DNA of 64,000 bases from positions 1,674,001 to 1,738,000 of the forward strand of contig NZ_CCBB010000001.1 of assembly GCF_000613185.1 (NCBI RefSeq). Direction: 5' to 3'. Origin of the DNA: Mycolicibacterium cosmeticum (GTDB taxonomy: Bacteria; Actinomycetota; Actinomycetes; Mycobacteriales; Mycobacteriaceae). Position numbers and translations under genes: made by a program. Shown in pieces: positions 1 through 8,578 of the stretch (within the stretch, counting starts at the first letter, position 1; each line of letters opens with the position of its first letter). The notes below the pieces were generated by a model. The model worked only from the letters and a program-made list of their open reading frames with translations, made no database searches and was not told the DNA's origin.

Positions 1-951
1 GGCCCCGTCGGCGTCGGCATCCAGGGACGAGGCGAACATCCCGCCGTCGCCCAGCTCGTCGATGATGAACCGGGCCGTCTCGTCGGCAACCTTGCGCGCC
101 AACGGATTTCCGGTCCGCCTCGCCCAATGTGCGTACACCCGCAGCAGTAATGCGTTGTCGTACAGCATCTTCTCGAAATGCGGGACCACCCAGGCGTCGT
201 CGACGCTGTAGCGGGCGAAGCCGCCGGCCAACTGGTCGTAGATGCCACCGCGGGCCATCGTTTCGCAGGTGCGCTGCACGGCATCCAGTCCGGACCCGGT
301 GCGCTCGTGGTGTCGCAACAGCGCCTCCAGCAGCGCCGACGGCGGAAATTTCGGCGCCCGGCCGAAGCCGCCGTGCCGGCGGTCCTCGTCGCGCAGCACC
401 GCGGCCACCGCGTCGTCGCACAACGCGGGTTGCAGTGCCGGCCCGCCGGGCAGTCCACCCGCCATGGCGCGCAGTTCACCGGCGATCCCGTCCGATGCCC
501 GTTCCACCTCGTCGCGACGCTCCCGCCAGGTCTGCTCGACGGCCGAGAGCAGTTGCAGGAAGGCGTCTTTCGGGTAATAGGTGCCCGCGAAGAACGGCCG
601 GCCGTCCGGGGTGAGGAAGCACGTCATCGGCCAGCCGCCCTGCCCGGTCAGGCCGACGGTCGCGGCCATGTACACGGCGTCCAGGTCGGGCCGTTCCTCG
701 CGGTCGACCTTGATGCACACGAAGTGCGCGTTGGCCACCGCGGCGACGTCGGCGGACTCGAAGGATTCGTGCGCCATCACATGGCACCAGTGGCAGGCCG
801 CGTACCCGACGGACAGCAGGATCGGGACGTCGCGTTCGGCCGCTTCGGCCAGTGCCTGCGCACCCCACTGTTGCCAGTGCACCGGGTTGTCGGCGTGCTG
901 GCGCAGGTACGGGCTGGTCGCCCCGCCCAGGGTGTTACCCCTTGGGGTCAT
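1..951 (-). CDS. DUF255 thioredoxin-like protein (YyaL/Rv1084 family), C-terminus outside window
   Basis: Partial gene: the reading frame stays open from an ATG at 951 to the window edge, giving about 317 N-terminal residues of a protein that is usually about 650-700 residues. The N-terminus has the family opening ([15 protein letters not shown]) and a thioredoxin-like CHWC motif at residues 53-56, followed by VMAHESF. The family joins a thioredoxin-like domain to an (alpha/alpha)6 sugar-epimerase-like domain. Its biochemical role is not settled, though a redox or thiol function is suggested. The start overlaps the stop of the upstream small membrane gene by 17 bases, and mca lies just beyond it, so all three are probably one transcript. 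Family assignment is confident; function is not. Confidence 0.85.
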   Translation of the reverse strand, partial: MTPRGNTLGGATSPYLRQHADNPVHWQQWGAQALAEAAERDVPILLSVGYAACHWCHVMAHESFESADVAAVANAHFVCIKVDREERPDLDAVYMAATVGLTGQGGWPMTCFLTPDGRPFFAGTYYPKDAFLQLLSAVEQTWRERRDEVERASDGIAGELRAMAGGLPGGPALQPALCDDAVAAVLRDEDRRHGGFGRAPKFPPSALLEALLRHHERTGSGLDAVQRTCETMARGGIYDQLAGGFARYSVDDAWVVPHFEKMLYDNALLLRVYAHWARRTGNPLARKVADETARFIIDELGDGGMFASSLDADADGA

Positions 952-1192
952 CCTTGACCTCGCCCGCGGTGCCCTCGTCGATGGCCTGATCCGGCTCGGG
1001 ATGATCCGGGTCGAACGACTCCGGCAGCCGCTTGAGGTGCCGGTTCATCGACCACACCAGCGCGAAGGTGCCGATCAGCAGCAGCACCACGATGACCAGG
1101 CCGAGCGGGCTGGCCTTGCCGAAGTCGGGCCCGGTGTCGCGCGGACCGTCCTCGGCCAGCAGGCCGGCGACCAGGAGCAGCGTGTCGGTCAT
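935..1192 (-). CDS. Small single-pass membrane protein, Rv1083-like
   Basis: An 85-residue protein with one hydrophobic segment at about residues 30-49 ([18 protein letters not shown]). The short N-terminus is followed by a basic stretch and an acidic, proline-containing cytoplasmic tail. The start codon shares ATGA with the stop of mca, and the end overlaps the DUF255 gene, so translational coupling in an mca-Rv1083-Rv1084 operon is likely. No catalytic motif is visible. Function is unknown; the conserved position next to mca hints at a role linked to thiol or detoxification chemistry (inference). Confidence 0.8.
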   Translation of the reverse strand: MTDTLLLVAGLLAEDGPRDTGPDFGKASPLGLVIVVLLLIGTFALVWSMNRHLKRLPESFDPDHPEPDQAIDEGTAGEVKDDPKG

Positions 1193-2055
1193 GGTTCGAT
1201 TCCCGCGAAGAGGTCGGTCTCGGGCAGTTGCACCGGCACGCGGGAGCGGGCCAGTTCGAACTCCTCGGTCGGCCACAGCCGCTGCTGCCACTCGATCGGG
1301 GCGTGGAAGAAATCCCCGTTCGGGTCGATCTGGGTGGCGTGGGCGCGCAGGGCGTCGTCCCGCTGGGAGAAGTACTCGGCGCACTCCACCCGGGTGGTGA
1401 CCCGGCCCTCGAACACGTCGAACTCCGGGTCCCAGTGCTCCAGCCACTTGGTGAAGGGGCCGGTGCGGCCGTGCTTGGTGAACTCGTCCTGCAGCATCTG
1501 CATGCGCCGCCGCAGGAAGCCGTGGTTGTAGTACAGCTTGGACACCGCCCACGGCTCGCCCGCGTCCGGGAACCGCAGGTAGTCGGCGGCGGCCTCGTAG
1601 GCGGCGACGCTGACCTCGTGGCACCGGATGTGGTCGGGGTGCGGATACCCGCCGTTCTCGTCGTAGGTGGTCAGCACGTGCGGCCGGAACTCGCGGATCA
1701 CCCGCACCAGCCGCTCGACGGGTTCGGCCAGCGGCACCAGGGCGAAGCACCCCTCGGGCAGCGGCGGCAGGGGGTCACCCTCGGGCAGGCCGGAGTCCAC
1801 GAAGCCCAGCCAGTGATGTTCGACCCCGAGGATCTCCGCGGCCTTGGCCATCTCGTCGCGGCGCACCTCGGCGATCCGGCCGTGCACCTCGGGCAGGTCC
1901 ATGGCCGGGTTGAGGATGTCGCCGCGCTCGCCGCCGGTCAGCGTGACCACCATGACGCGGACCCCTTCGGCCGCGTACTTCGCGGTGGTCGCCGCGCCCT
2001 TGCTGGACTCGTCGTCTGGGTGGGCGTGTACCGCCATCAATCGCAGTTCAGTCAT
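1189..2055 (-). CDS. mca: Mycothiol S-conjugate amidase
   Basis: A 288-residue zinc hydrolase of the MshB/Mca (PIG-L, LmbE) family. It cleaves the amide bond of mycothiol S-conjugates, releasing a mercapturic acid for export and GlcN-inositol for reuse: the actinobacterial counterpart of glutathione detoxification. The expected zinc ligands are visible: H12 and D15 in the HAHPDDE motif (residues 10-16) and H142 in YPHPDH. Length is typical. It heads a minus-strand operon through an ATGA overlap with the small membrane protein. The DUF4307 gene is transcribed divergently across about 110 bases. Confidence 0.95.
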   Translation of the reverse strand: MTELRLMAVHAHPDDESSKGAATTAKYAAEGVRVMVVTLTGGERGDILNPAMDLPEVHGRIAEVRRDEMAKAAEILGVEHHWLGFVDSGLPEGDPLPPLPEGCFALVPLAEPVERLVRVIREFRPHVLTTYDENGGYPHPDHIRCHEVSVAAYEAAADYLRFPDAGEPWAVSKLYYNHGFLRRRMQMLQDEFTKHGRTGPFTKWLEHWDPEFDVFEGRVTTRVECAEYFSQRDDALRAHATQIDPNGDFFHAPIEWQQRLWPTEEFELARSRVPVQLPETDLFAGIEP

Positions 2056-2166
2056 CTCGTCTCATTCAACGGTTTTTTCCAACAACCGCGGCCGTCTTCC
2101 CTTCATGCCCACCGTCCTATAGTTCCAGTCCTAGGAGAAGCAACCGACCGACGGGCAGCCAAAACC

Positions 2167-2592
2167 TTGACCATCGACCGTCCCGCCGCCCGCTACGGGC
2201 GTCAGCGATTGTCTCGCAGCACCCGGCGCCGGGTGGCGATCGGGCTCACCGCACTGATCGTGCTGGCCGGCGTCGCGCTGGCGTTCGTGGCCTTCAACCG
2301 GCTGGGCAGCGGTGACGTCAAGGGTGAACTGGGCGCATACCGGCTGGTCGACGACCGGACGGTGGCGGTCACCATCACGGTGACACGCGCCGACCCGGCG
2401 CGCCCGGTGGTGTGCATCGTGCGGGCGCGCTCGAAGGACGGCGGCGAGGTGGGCCGCCGGGAAATCCTGGTGCCACCGTCGACCGAGACGTCGGTGCAGG
2501 TGACCACCGAGGTGAAGACGACGAAGCCGCCCGTCGTCGGCGATATCTACGGCTGCGGCACCGACGTGCCGGGGTATCTCAAGGCGCCCTGA
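2167..2592 (+). CDS. DUF4307 membrane-anchored protein (Rv1081c-like)
   Basis: About 141 residues. A basic N-terminus (SRSTRRR) precedes a transmembrane helix at about residues 22-42, then an extracytoplasmic domain with two cysteines (VVCIVRARS and YGCGTD) that could form a disulfide. It matches the DUF4307 family, which is always found between mca and greA in mycobacteria. The frame is open far upstream, but the only plausible start near the family N-terminus is a TTG at 2167; the single SD-like AGGAGA lies about 30 bases upstream, too far to help. Function unknown. Confidence 0.8.
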   Translation: MTIDRPAARYGRQRLSRSTRRRVAIGLTALIVLAGVALAFVAFNRLGSGDVKGELGAYRLVDDRTVAVTITVTRADPARPVVCIVRARSKDGGEVGRREILVPPSTETSVQVTTEVKTTKPPVVGDIYGCGTDVPGYLKAP

Positions 2593-2661
2593 GCACGGCG
2601 TCCAGGCGACGGCGCAACCAACGCCGAACAGCCAAATCGTGAAAATCCGTTGACCTGCCGG

Positions 2662-2704
2662 TGGTAGACTGGTCCGATACACGGTTCCGGGTGGAGCCGT
2701 GTAT
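2662..2704 (+). promoter_or_regulatory. Extended -10 promoter and 5' stem-loop of the greA leader
   Basis: TGGTAGACT at 2662-2670 is an extended -10 element (TGn-TAGACT) and would start transcription near 2677. Exactly there a 12-bp stem begins: 2677-2688 pairs with 2693-2704 with a single G-U pair and a GGGT loop. The greA ATG is at 2804, so the mRNA would carry a leader of about 127 bases that opens with this hairpin. Promoter call is by eye; the pairing is directly visible. Confidence 0.45.
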
Positions 2705-2803
2705 TGCTGCTTTAGCGCGCAATATGCGGCTGCGAACGCGGCACCACGCCGCAGCACCCACGCAGCATGAGCGCAGAAGAAACAACGACAGGAGCGCGAG
2801 GAT

Positions 2804-3298
2804 ATGACCGATACCCAGGTCACCTGGCTGACCCAGGAAGCACACGACCGGTTGAAGGCGGAGCTGGACCAGCTGATCGCCAACCGGCCGGTGATCGCCG
2901 CCGAGATCAACGACCGCCGTGAAGAGGGCGACCTGCGGGAGAACGGCGGCTACCACGCCGCGCGCGAGGAGCAGGGCCAGCAGGAGGCGCGCATCCGCCA
3001 GCTGCAGGAACTGCTGAACAGCGCCAAGGTCGGCGAGGCCCCCAAGCAGTCCGGCGTCGCGCTGCCCGGTTCGGTGGTCAAGGTCTACTACGACGGCGAC
3101 AAGAGCGATACCGAGACCTTCCTGATCGCCACCCGCCAGGAGGGCGTCAGCGACGGCAAGCTCGAGGTCTACTCCCCCAACTCGCCGCTCGGCGGCGCGC
3201 TGATCGACGCCAAGGTGGGCGAGACCCGCAGCTACACCGTGCCCAACGGCAGCACCGTCGAGGTCACCCTCGTCAGCGCGGAGCCGTACCACCCCTGA
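2804..3298 (+). CDS. greA: Transcription elongation factor GreA
   Basis: A 164-residue protein of full family length. It binds the RNA polymerase secondary channel and stimulates endonucleolytic cleavage of backtracked transcripts. The N-terminal coiled-coil hairpin is clear ([12 protein letters not shown] through [11 protein letters not shown], about residues 12-70), with the acidic tip motif [15 protein letters not shown]. The C-terminal FKBP-like domain follows ([10 protein letters not shown] to VEVTLVSA), including the [10 protein letters not shown] signature. A GGAGCG ribosome-binding site precedes the ATG. Transcribed alone from the leader described upstream. Confidence 0.97.
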   Translation: MTDTQVTWLTQEAHDRLKAELDQLIANRPVIAAEINDRREEGDLRENGGYHAAREEQGQQEARIRQLQELLNSAKVGEAPKQSGVALPGSVVKVYYDGDKSDTETFLIATRQEGVSDGKLEVYSPNSPLGGALIDAKVGETRSYTVPNGSTVEVTLVSAEPYHP

Positions 3299-3332
3299 GC
3301 ACACACGCAGAGGACAGGTCCTCGGCGACGGT

Positions 3333-3338
3333 TAGGGT
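3333..3338 (+). promoter_or_regulatory. -10 element of a near-leaderless promoter for the GPP34 gene
   Basis: TAGGGT lies 9 bases before the ATG at 3348, so transcription would start within 2-3 bases of the start codon. No Shine-Dalgarno sequence is present. This is the usual layout of leaderless mycobacterial mRNAs. Confidence 0.45.
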
Positions 3339-3347
3339 TATCGCCTG

Positions 3348-3998
3348 ATGGCCCAGATCGCCGAGGACCTGTTTCTGTTACTGCTCGACAACTCATCGGG
3401 GCTACCCGCTCTGGAGCGCCAGCGCAGCCGTCGCGTGCTCGGCGCGGCGGTGCTGCTCGATCTGGCTCATGCCTGCCGGGTCCGTCCGGTCGTGGACGGC
3501 GAGCCCGTGCCGTCCGGTCACCTGGTGGCGTTGACCGGTACCACCCCGCTGGACCCGGTCAGCGGCCCCGCCTTCACCGCGCTGGCCCGCAGGCCGCTGC
3601 GGCCGGCGGCCGCGCTGACCAAACTGGGTAAGCACACCGAGGGCCTACTGGTGGAACACCTGGAGCGGGCCGGCCAACTGCGGCGGGTGCCCCAGGGCAA
3701 GACCACGCTGTTGCCGCTGCTGCGCCGGGATCGGGTGGATCCGGCGCGCGGCGCGCTGCTGGCGGCGTTGTTCGACCGGCAGCCACCACCGCCGCCGACC
3801 GCGGCGATCATCTCGCTGCTGCACGCAGTGGACGGACTGGGCGCGCTGCTCAGCCTGAATGACCGCGGCTGGCGCTGGGTGCACGCCCGGGCCGGCGAGA
3901 TCGCGCTGGGCAGTTGGGTCGACGAACAGCCGACCGGACTGGCCGAGGTCAACCTGGCGGTGACGGCGTCGGCGCTGCGGCCGGCGCTGGCCGGCTGA
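3348..3998 (+). CDS. GOLPH3/GPP34-family phosphoprotein-like protein
   Basis: A 216-residue protein with the bacterial GPP34 pattern. It starts AEDLFLLLLDNSSG, which corresponds to the eukaryotic GOLPH3 N-terminus, and has further signatures at LGAAVLLDLA and in the mid-region LLxxLxxxGxLRR (LERAGQLRRVPQGK). GOLPH3 binds phosphatidylinositol-4-phosphate in eukaryotes. The bacterial members have no established role; membrane phospholipid binding is the usual inference. It stands alone, converging on metB with a 10-base gap. No signal peptide or transmembrane segment is seen. Confidence 0.8.
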   Translation: MAQIAEDLFLLLLDNSSGLPALERQRSRRVLGAAVLLDLAHACRVRPVVDGEPVPSGHLVALTGTTPLDPVSGPAFTALARRPLRPAAALTKLGKHTEGLLVEHLERAGQLRRVPQGKTTLLPLLRRDRVDPARGALLAALFDRQPPPPPTAAIISLLHAVDGLGALLSLNDRGWRWVHARAGEIALGSWVDEQPTGLAEVNLAVTASALRPALAG

Positions 3999-4008
3999 CC
4001 TCGGCCGG

Positions 4009-5181
4009 TCAGCCGAGCGCCTGCTCCAGGTCGCCGATCAGGTCGGCGGATTCCTCGATCCCGACCGACAGCCGGACCAGATCGTCGGGCACCTCCAGCT
4101 GCGACCCGGCCGTCGACGCGTGCGTCATGGCGCCGGGATGCTCGATCAGTGACTCCACCCCGCCCAACGACTCGGCGAGAATGAAAATCTCGGTGCGCGC
4201 GCACAATTCGTGCGCGGCGGGCCGGCCACCCTTGAGCCGGACCGACACCATGCCGCCGAACCCGGTCATCTGCTTGGCCGCGACGGCGTGCCCGGGGTGG
4301 CCGGCCAGCCCCGGATACAGCACCGTGCCGACGGCGGGATGCTCGGCCAGGAATTCGGCGACCTTCGCGGCGTTCTCGCTGTGCCGCTGCATGCGCAGCA
4401 CCAGGGTCTTGAGGCCCCGCATGGTCAGGTAGGCGTCGAACGGGCCCGGCACCGCCCCCGCGCCGTTCTGCAGGAACGCGAAGGCGGTGTCGAGTTCCTC
4501 GTCGTTGGTCAGCAGGGCACCACCGACCACATCGGAGTGCCCGCCGATGTACTTGGTGGTCGAATGCAGCACGATGTCGGCACCGAGGGTGAGCGGCTGC
4601 TGCAGCGCCGGCGAGGCAAAGGTGTTGTCCACCAACAGTTTCACCTTGCGTTCGCGGGCCACCTCGGCCAGCGCGGCGATGTCGGCGATATTGAGCAGCG
4701 GGTTGGTGGGCGTCTCGACCCAGACCAGCTTCGTCTGCGGGGTGATCGCCGCGGCGACCGCGTCCACGTCGGACAGCGGGACGGGCGTGTGGCTGATGCC
4801 CCAGTGCGTGAACACCTTGTCGATCAACCGGAAAGTGCCGCCGTAGGCGTCGTCGGGGATGACGACGTGGTCGCCCGGGCGCAGCACGGCGCGCAGTGCG
4901 CAGTCGGTGGCGGCCATCCCGGAGCTGAACGCGCGCCCGTAGTCCGCCTGCTCGACGGCGGCCAGCGAGGCCTCCAGCGCGGCCCGGGTGGGATTGCCGG
5001 TGCGGGCGTACTCGAAACCGCCGCGCAGGCCGCCGACGCCGTCCTGGGCGAACGTGGAGCTGGCATAGATGGGTGCGTTGACCGCGCCGGTGGCGGCGTC
5101 CGGCCGGAACCCGGCGTGGATCGCCCTGGTCGCCAATCCCTGCCAACGGTGTGCATCTTTCGCCGAACGCTGCTCGCTCAT
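4009..5181 (-). CDS. metB: Cystathionine gamma-synthase
   Basis: A 390-residue PLP enzyme of the Cys/Met metabolism family. It makes cystathionine from an O-acyl-homoserine and cysteine, or runs the related gamma-lyase reaction, in transsulfuration. The PLP lysine is K210 in STTKYIGGHSD; the cofactor-binding VDNTFASP is at 184-191, and SSGMAA and ETPTNP motifs are present. I chose the ATG at 5181 (MSEQRS). The frame extends 16 codons upstream to an alternative start, but that part lies against the neighbouring palindrome and lacks family similarity. metB and cbs both sit in this segment, so forward and reverse transsulfuration are encoded close together. Confidence 0.93.
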   Translation of the reverse strand: MSEQRSAKDAHRWQGLATRAIHAGFRPDAATGAVNAPIYASSTFAQDGVGGLRGGFEYARTGNPTRAALEASLAAVEQADYGRAFSSGMAATDCALRAVLRPGDHVVIPDDAYGGTFRLIDKVFTHWGISHTPVPLSDVDAVAAAITPQTKLVWVETPTNPLLNIADIAALAEVARERKVKLLVDNTFASPALQQPLTLGADIVLHSTTKYIGGHSDVVGGALLTNDEELDTAFAFLQNGAGAVPGPFDAYLTMRGLKTLVLRMQRHSENAAKVAEFLAEHPAVGTVLYPGLAGHPGHAVAAKQMTGFGGMVSVRLKGGRPAAHELCARTEIFILAESLGGVESLIEHPGAMTHASTAGSQLEVPDDLVRLSVGIEESADLIGDLEQALG

Positions 5182-5211
5182 ACCGACAAGGCTAGTGCGC
5201 CCCGGGAAACG

Positions 5212-5249
5212 CGAAACGGGGTGGACCACCGGTGGTCCACCCCGTTTCG
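5212..5249 (-). terminator. Perfect 19-bp palindrome, probable terminator of the proline-rich membrane gene
   Basis: 5212-5230 is the exact reverse complement of 5231-5249, with no unpaired centre. In RNA the innermost bases would form the loop. It lies 13 bases past the stop codon at 5263 of the minus-strand gene and is followed on that strand by a short T-rich run (CGTTTC). It also sits just upstream of metB. Confidence 0.7.
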
Positions 5250-5262
5250 GTTCGACGGCTGG

Positions 5263-6237
5263 TTACGGCGTCAGCGCGGCAACCGGTCCGCCGGTGAGCT
5301 TGCGGAAGGCGTACACCTCGAAGAGGATCGCCACCGGTGCGGCCACCAACAGGCCGACGTAGCAGAGGAACGAGCCGACGGCGAGGATCACCGAGAACAG
5401 CAGCCAGACGATCAACACCTGGACGAAGTTCTTCTTCGCAATGTCGATGCTCGCCTTGATCGCGTCGATGGCCGACAGGTTGCGGTCCAGCAAGGCGACG
5501 GTGGTGAAGAAGGCGAAGATCGACACGATCAGACCGGGGATGTAGCACAGCACACTGCCGATCGCCGTTGCGATACCGACCAGCAGGGTGGCGACGATGA
5601 CGGGGCCGATCTGGCGTGGCTTGAAGAACGAACCTGCGCTCACCGGAACACCATTGGCGATGTCCAGCACGCCGCCGATGTAGGCCGACGAGATGGCCGC
5701 CAGCAGCACCAGGAAGACGATGCCGCCCAGCGCGATCACGACGAAGCTGGCGACGCCGAACCCGGCGCTGTACTCGTAGCTGAAGCCGCTGTCGTAGGAG
5801 TCGTAGGTGGTCACTCCGCTGGGCGCCAGTGCGAACGCCAGGCCGTAGACGATGCCACCGAGCACACCGATGATCAGCGCGTACACCAGCGTCGGCACGA
5901 TCAGCGCGCCGGCGTTCTTGCTGAACTTGTTCCACGCCCAGGAGAACGCCTCACCGACGTTGAAGCCCTGGCCGGGGCCGCCGAAGCCGGGGCCGGCCGG
6001 GTATCCCGGCGGCGGCGGCGGCGCGTAACCGCCCTGCGGCGGTGGCGGCGGCGGGTAATTCCCTTGCGGCGGCGGGTAGTTGCCGGGAGGCGGCGGGTAG
6101 GCACCGGGGCCGGGCGGCGGCGGGTAGCCACCGGGCGGGGGCGGCGGCGGGTAGCCGCCGGCGGGCGGGACGTTCTCCGGCGGCGGGTAGCCACCGGGCG
6201 GCGGATAGTTGCCCGGCGGCGGTGGTGGCTGAGTCAT
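5263..6237 (-). CDS. Proline-rich multi-pass membrane protein
   Basis: 324 residues in two parts. Residues 1 to about 95 are a low-complexity cytoplasmic tail made of repeated GGYPPPP/GNYPPP units. The rest has several hydrophobic helices, for example LIVPTLVYALIIGVLGGIVYG, VVIALGGIVFLVLLAAISSAY and VSIFAFFTTVALL. The C-terminal half resembles bacterial membrane proteins of the DUF975/glycerophosphoryl diester phosphodiesterase membrane-domain type, but I cannot name the family with certainty. It follows the RDD-type gene, which has the same proline-rich N-terminus, so the two tails are probably homologous modules. Function unknown; such tails may recruit partners at the envelope (inference). 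Confidence 0.8.
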   Translation of the reverse strand: MTQPPPPPGNYPPPGGYPPPENVPPAGGYPPPPPPGGYPPPPGPGAYPPPPGNYPPPQGNYPPPPPPQGGYAPPPPPGYPAGPGFGGPGQGFNVGEAFSWAWNKFSKNAGALIVPTLVYALIIGVLGGIVYGLAFALAPSGVTTYDSYDSGFSYEYSAGFGVASFVVIALGGIVFLVLLAAISSAYIGGVLDIANGVPVSAGSFFKPRQIGPVIVATLLVGIATAIGSVLCYIPGLIVSIFAFFTTVALLDRNLSAIDAIKASIDIAKKNFVQVLIVWLLFSVILAVGSFLCYVGLLVAAPVAILFEVYAFRKLTGGPVAALTP

Positions 6238-6272
6238 GAACTCCCTCTCGTGAATCGGTCGTTACGGTGAAA

Positions 6273-6305
6273 CGCCGGCCCGCGCAGTGTGTTCGCGGAC
6301 CGGCG
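6273..6305 (-). terminator. Stem-loop between the two proline-rich membrane genes
   Basis: A 12-bp GC-rich stem (6273-6284 with 6294-6305, one mismatch) with a 9-base loop, 18 bases beyond the stop of the RDD gene. On the minus strand it is followed by GTTTCACC. It may partly uncouple the two genes. Confidence 0.5.
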
Positions 6306-6322
6306 CTTTGTTGGAGCCTAGG

Positions 6323-6949
6323 TCAGAGTGGCAGACAGACCGTCGTCATGATCTTGTCGGCCAGCGTCTGGCGTTTGGCATCCCACAACGGGAACAGGTA
6401 TCCGATATAGCAGATGATGCCGTCGACGATGTGGGCCAGCTGCCGCACGATGGACAGGCCGAAACCGATTGGCTGACCGGTCTTCTCGCTGACCACCTTG
6501 AACTTCATGATGCCCTTGCCGATGCTGGACCCGGTGGTGCCCTGCCGGTATCCGTAGTTCCACACCAGATACGCGATGGACAGCGCCCAGGTGATGAAGA
6601 ACGACAACTGGCCGAGGGTGGAGGCACCGCTGGCGCAGAAGTCACCGAGGTCGTACTCGGAGGTGTCCGTCACGCAGACGGTTTCCTGGGTGCCGAGCAG
6701 CAGGCCGTAGCCGATGCCCTCCAGGATCGCCACCGGGATGAAGTCGATCAGCCAGGCCAGCACGCGGGTCAGCCACGGCGTGTAGGACTCCTTCGGCAAC
6801 GCGCCCAGGGCCCCGCCCGGACCGGCTGCACCGAACCCGGCACCCGGAGGCGGCGGAGGCGGGAAACCGCCTTGCGGCGGAGGCGGATAACCACCCGGCG
6901 GTGGGGGCGGCGGCGGATAATTCCCAGGCGGTGGCGGAGGAGTGGTCAT
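6323..6949 (-). CDS. pra: Proline-rich antigen homologue with RDD domain
   Basis: A 208-residue homologue of the mycobacterial proline-rich antigen (Rv1078, the 36-kDa antigen family). Residues 1 to about 45 are proline/glycine repeats. The rest is an RDD domain: SYTPWLTRVLAWLIDFIPVAIL gives the first R and D of the signature, followed by two more hydrophobic segments and the final conserved stretch GSSIGKGIMKFKV. The loop after the first helix has two cysteines (VCVTDT and DFCASG). RDD proteins are membrane proteins, some of them implicated in ion transport. GGAAGG precedes the ATG. Confidence 0.85.
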   Translation of the reverse strand: MTTPPPPPGNYPPPPPPPGGYPPPPQGGFPPPPPPGAGFGAAGPGGALGALPKESYTPWLTRVLAWLIDFIPVAILEGIGYGLLLGTQETVCVTDTSEYDLGDFCASGASTLGQLSFFITWALSIAYLVWNYGYRQGTTGSSIGKGIMKFKVVSEKTGQPIGFGLSIVRQLAHIVDGIICYIGYLFPLWDAKRQTLADKIMTTVCLPL

Positions 6950-7139
6950 GGACGCCTTCCAAGGTGACGGAAATTAGCTGACTATGAGCGGTGTCACCCT
7001 ACCTGAGAATTCGCCGAAAATGGCCGCCATAGCCATTTCTTCACCGGGTCGACACAATGCTCGCGGCGCGCCAATCTTTAGCGTCGGTAATTGATTTCGC
7101 AATCAGCAATCCGGGCGCACCGACCGAACGACGCGGTGT

Positions 7140-8534
7140 TTACCGACGTAGACCGCCCTCGGACAAAGACCCCAGAAGATCGTGCCGGGTCAGCACGCCG
7201 ATCGGTTTGCCGTCCTCGACGACCATCAACGCGTCGTAATCGCGCAATGTCTTCGCCGCGGTACTGAGCAGTTCACCCGAACCAATTAGCGGCAGCGGGG
7301 CGCTCATATGGTCGGCCACGGCGTCGACCAGTTTTGCTCGCCCTTCGAACACCGCGGAAAGCAACTCCCGCTCGGATACGCTGCCGGCCACTTCACCGGC
7401 CATCACCGGCGGCTCGGCGCCGACGACCGGCATTTGCGAGACCCCGTACTCGCGCAGGATGTTGATCGCGTCGCGCACGGTTTCCGACGGGTGGGTGTGC
7501 ACCAGATCCGGCAGCGCACCGGACTTGCGGCGCAAGATGTTCCCGACGGTGAGCTCCTCGATCGAGCCGTCCAGCCGGCTGCGCAGGAAGCCGTACGACG
7601 ACATCCACGCGTCGTTGAAAATCTTTGACAGATAACCGCGTCCGCCGTCGGGCAGCAACACCACGACGACGGCGTCGGGCCCTTCCCGCTCGGCCACCCG
7701 CAGCGCCGCGACGACGGCCATCCCGCAAGAACCGCCGACCAGCAACGCCTCCTCACGGGCCAACCGGCGCGTCATGTCGAAGGAATCGGCGTCCGACACG
7801 GCGATGATCTCGTCGGGTACCGCGGGATCGTAGGCGCTGGGCCAGAAATCCTCACCGACGCCCTCGACCAGGTAGGGACGGCCCGTCCCGCCGGAGTACA
7901 CCGAACCCTCCGGGTCGGCGCCGACGATCTTGACCCGGCCGCCGGACACCTCCTTGAGGTAGCGGCCGGTCCCGGTGATGGTGCCGCCGGTCCCGACGCC
8001 GGCGACGAAATGCGTGATCTTGCCCTCGGTGTCGGCCCAGATCTCCGGACCCGTGGTCTCGTAGTGGCTGGCCGGCCCGTTCGGATTGGAGTACTGGTCG
8101 GGTTTCCACGCCCCCGGGATCTCCTCGACCAGCCGGTTGGACACGCTGTAGTAGCTGTCCGGGTGATCCGGCGGCACGGCCGTCGGGCACACCACGACCT
8201 CGGCGCCGTAGGCGCGCAACACGTTCTGCTTGTCCTCGCTGACCTTGTCCGGGCAGACGAAGATGCACTTGTAACCGCGCTGCTGCGCCACCAGCGCCAG
8301 TCCCACACCGGTGTTGCCGGAGGTCGGCTCGACGATGGTGCCGCCCGCTTTCAGGGCACCGCTGGCCTCGGCCGCGTCGATCATCTTGACGGCGATGCGG
8401 TCCTTGGAACTGCCGCCCGGATTCAGGTATTCGATCTTGGCGGCGACCAGGCCCGCGCCGGCGGGCACCACCGAGTTCAGCTGAACCAGCGGGGTATTAC
8501 CGATGAGGTCACTGATGTGCCTGGCGATGCGCAT
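7140..8534 (-). CDS. cbs: Cystathionine beta-synthase with C-terminal CBS pair
   Basis: A 464-residue PLP enzyme. It condenses homocysteine and serine to cystathionine; O-acetylserine sulfhydrylase-like activity is possible. The PLP lysine is K44 in GGSSKDR, and the phosphate-binding or substrate loop TSGNTG is at 71-76. A glycine-rich GVGTGGTITG follows near residue 180. After about residue 330 two CBS domains (one around VRDAINILREYGVSQMPV, the other around TLRDYDALMVVEDGKPIGVLTRHDLL) make up the regulatory module. The length and two CBS domains fit Rv1077. It is upstream of the pra gene on the same strand, separated by 190 bases. Confidence 0.93.
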   Translation of the reverse strand: MRIARHISDLIGNTPLVQLNSVVPAGAGLVAAKIEYLNPGGSSKDRIAVKMIDAAEASGALKAGGTIVEPTSGNTGVGLALVAQQRGYKCIFVCPDKVSEDKQNVLRAYGAEVVVCPTAVPPDHPDSYYSVSNRLVEEIPGAWKPDQYSNPNGPASHYETTGPEIWADTEGKITHFVAGVGTGGTITGTGRYLKEVSGGRVKIVGADPEGSVYSGGTGRPYLVEGVGEDFWPSAYDPAVPDEIIAVSDADSFDMTRRLAREEALLVGGSCGMAVVAALRVAEREGPDAVVVVLLPDGGRGYLSKIFNDAWMSSYGFLRSRLDGSIEELTVGNILRRKSGALPDLVHTHPSETVRDAINILREYGVSQMPVVGAEPPVMAGEVAGSVSERELLSAVFEGRAKLVDAVADHMSAPLPLIGSGELLSTAAKTLRDYDALMVVEDGKPIGVLTRHDLLGSLSEGGLRR

Positions 8535-8578
8535 GCATCCATCGTGTCAGGCCGCGCCACCGCCCACCAAGCGGGGAG

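Noticed and set aside
4210..6270. A 686-codon plus-strand frame
   Set aside because: Antisense of metB and the proline-rich gene, including the reverse of the GGYPPPP repeats.
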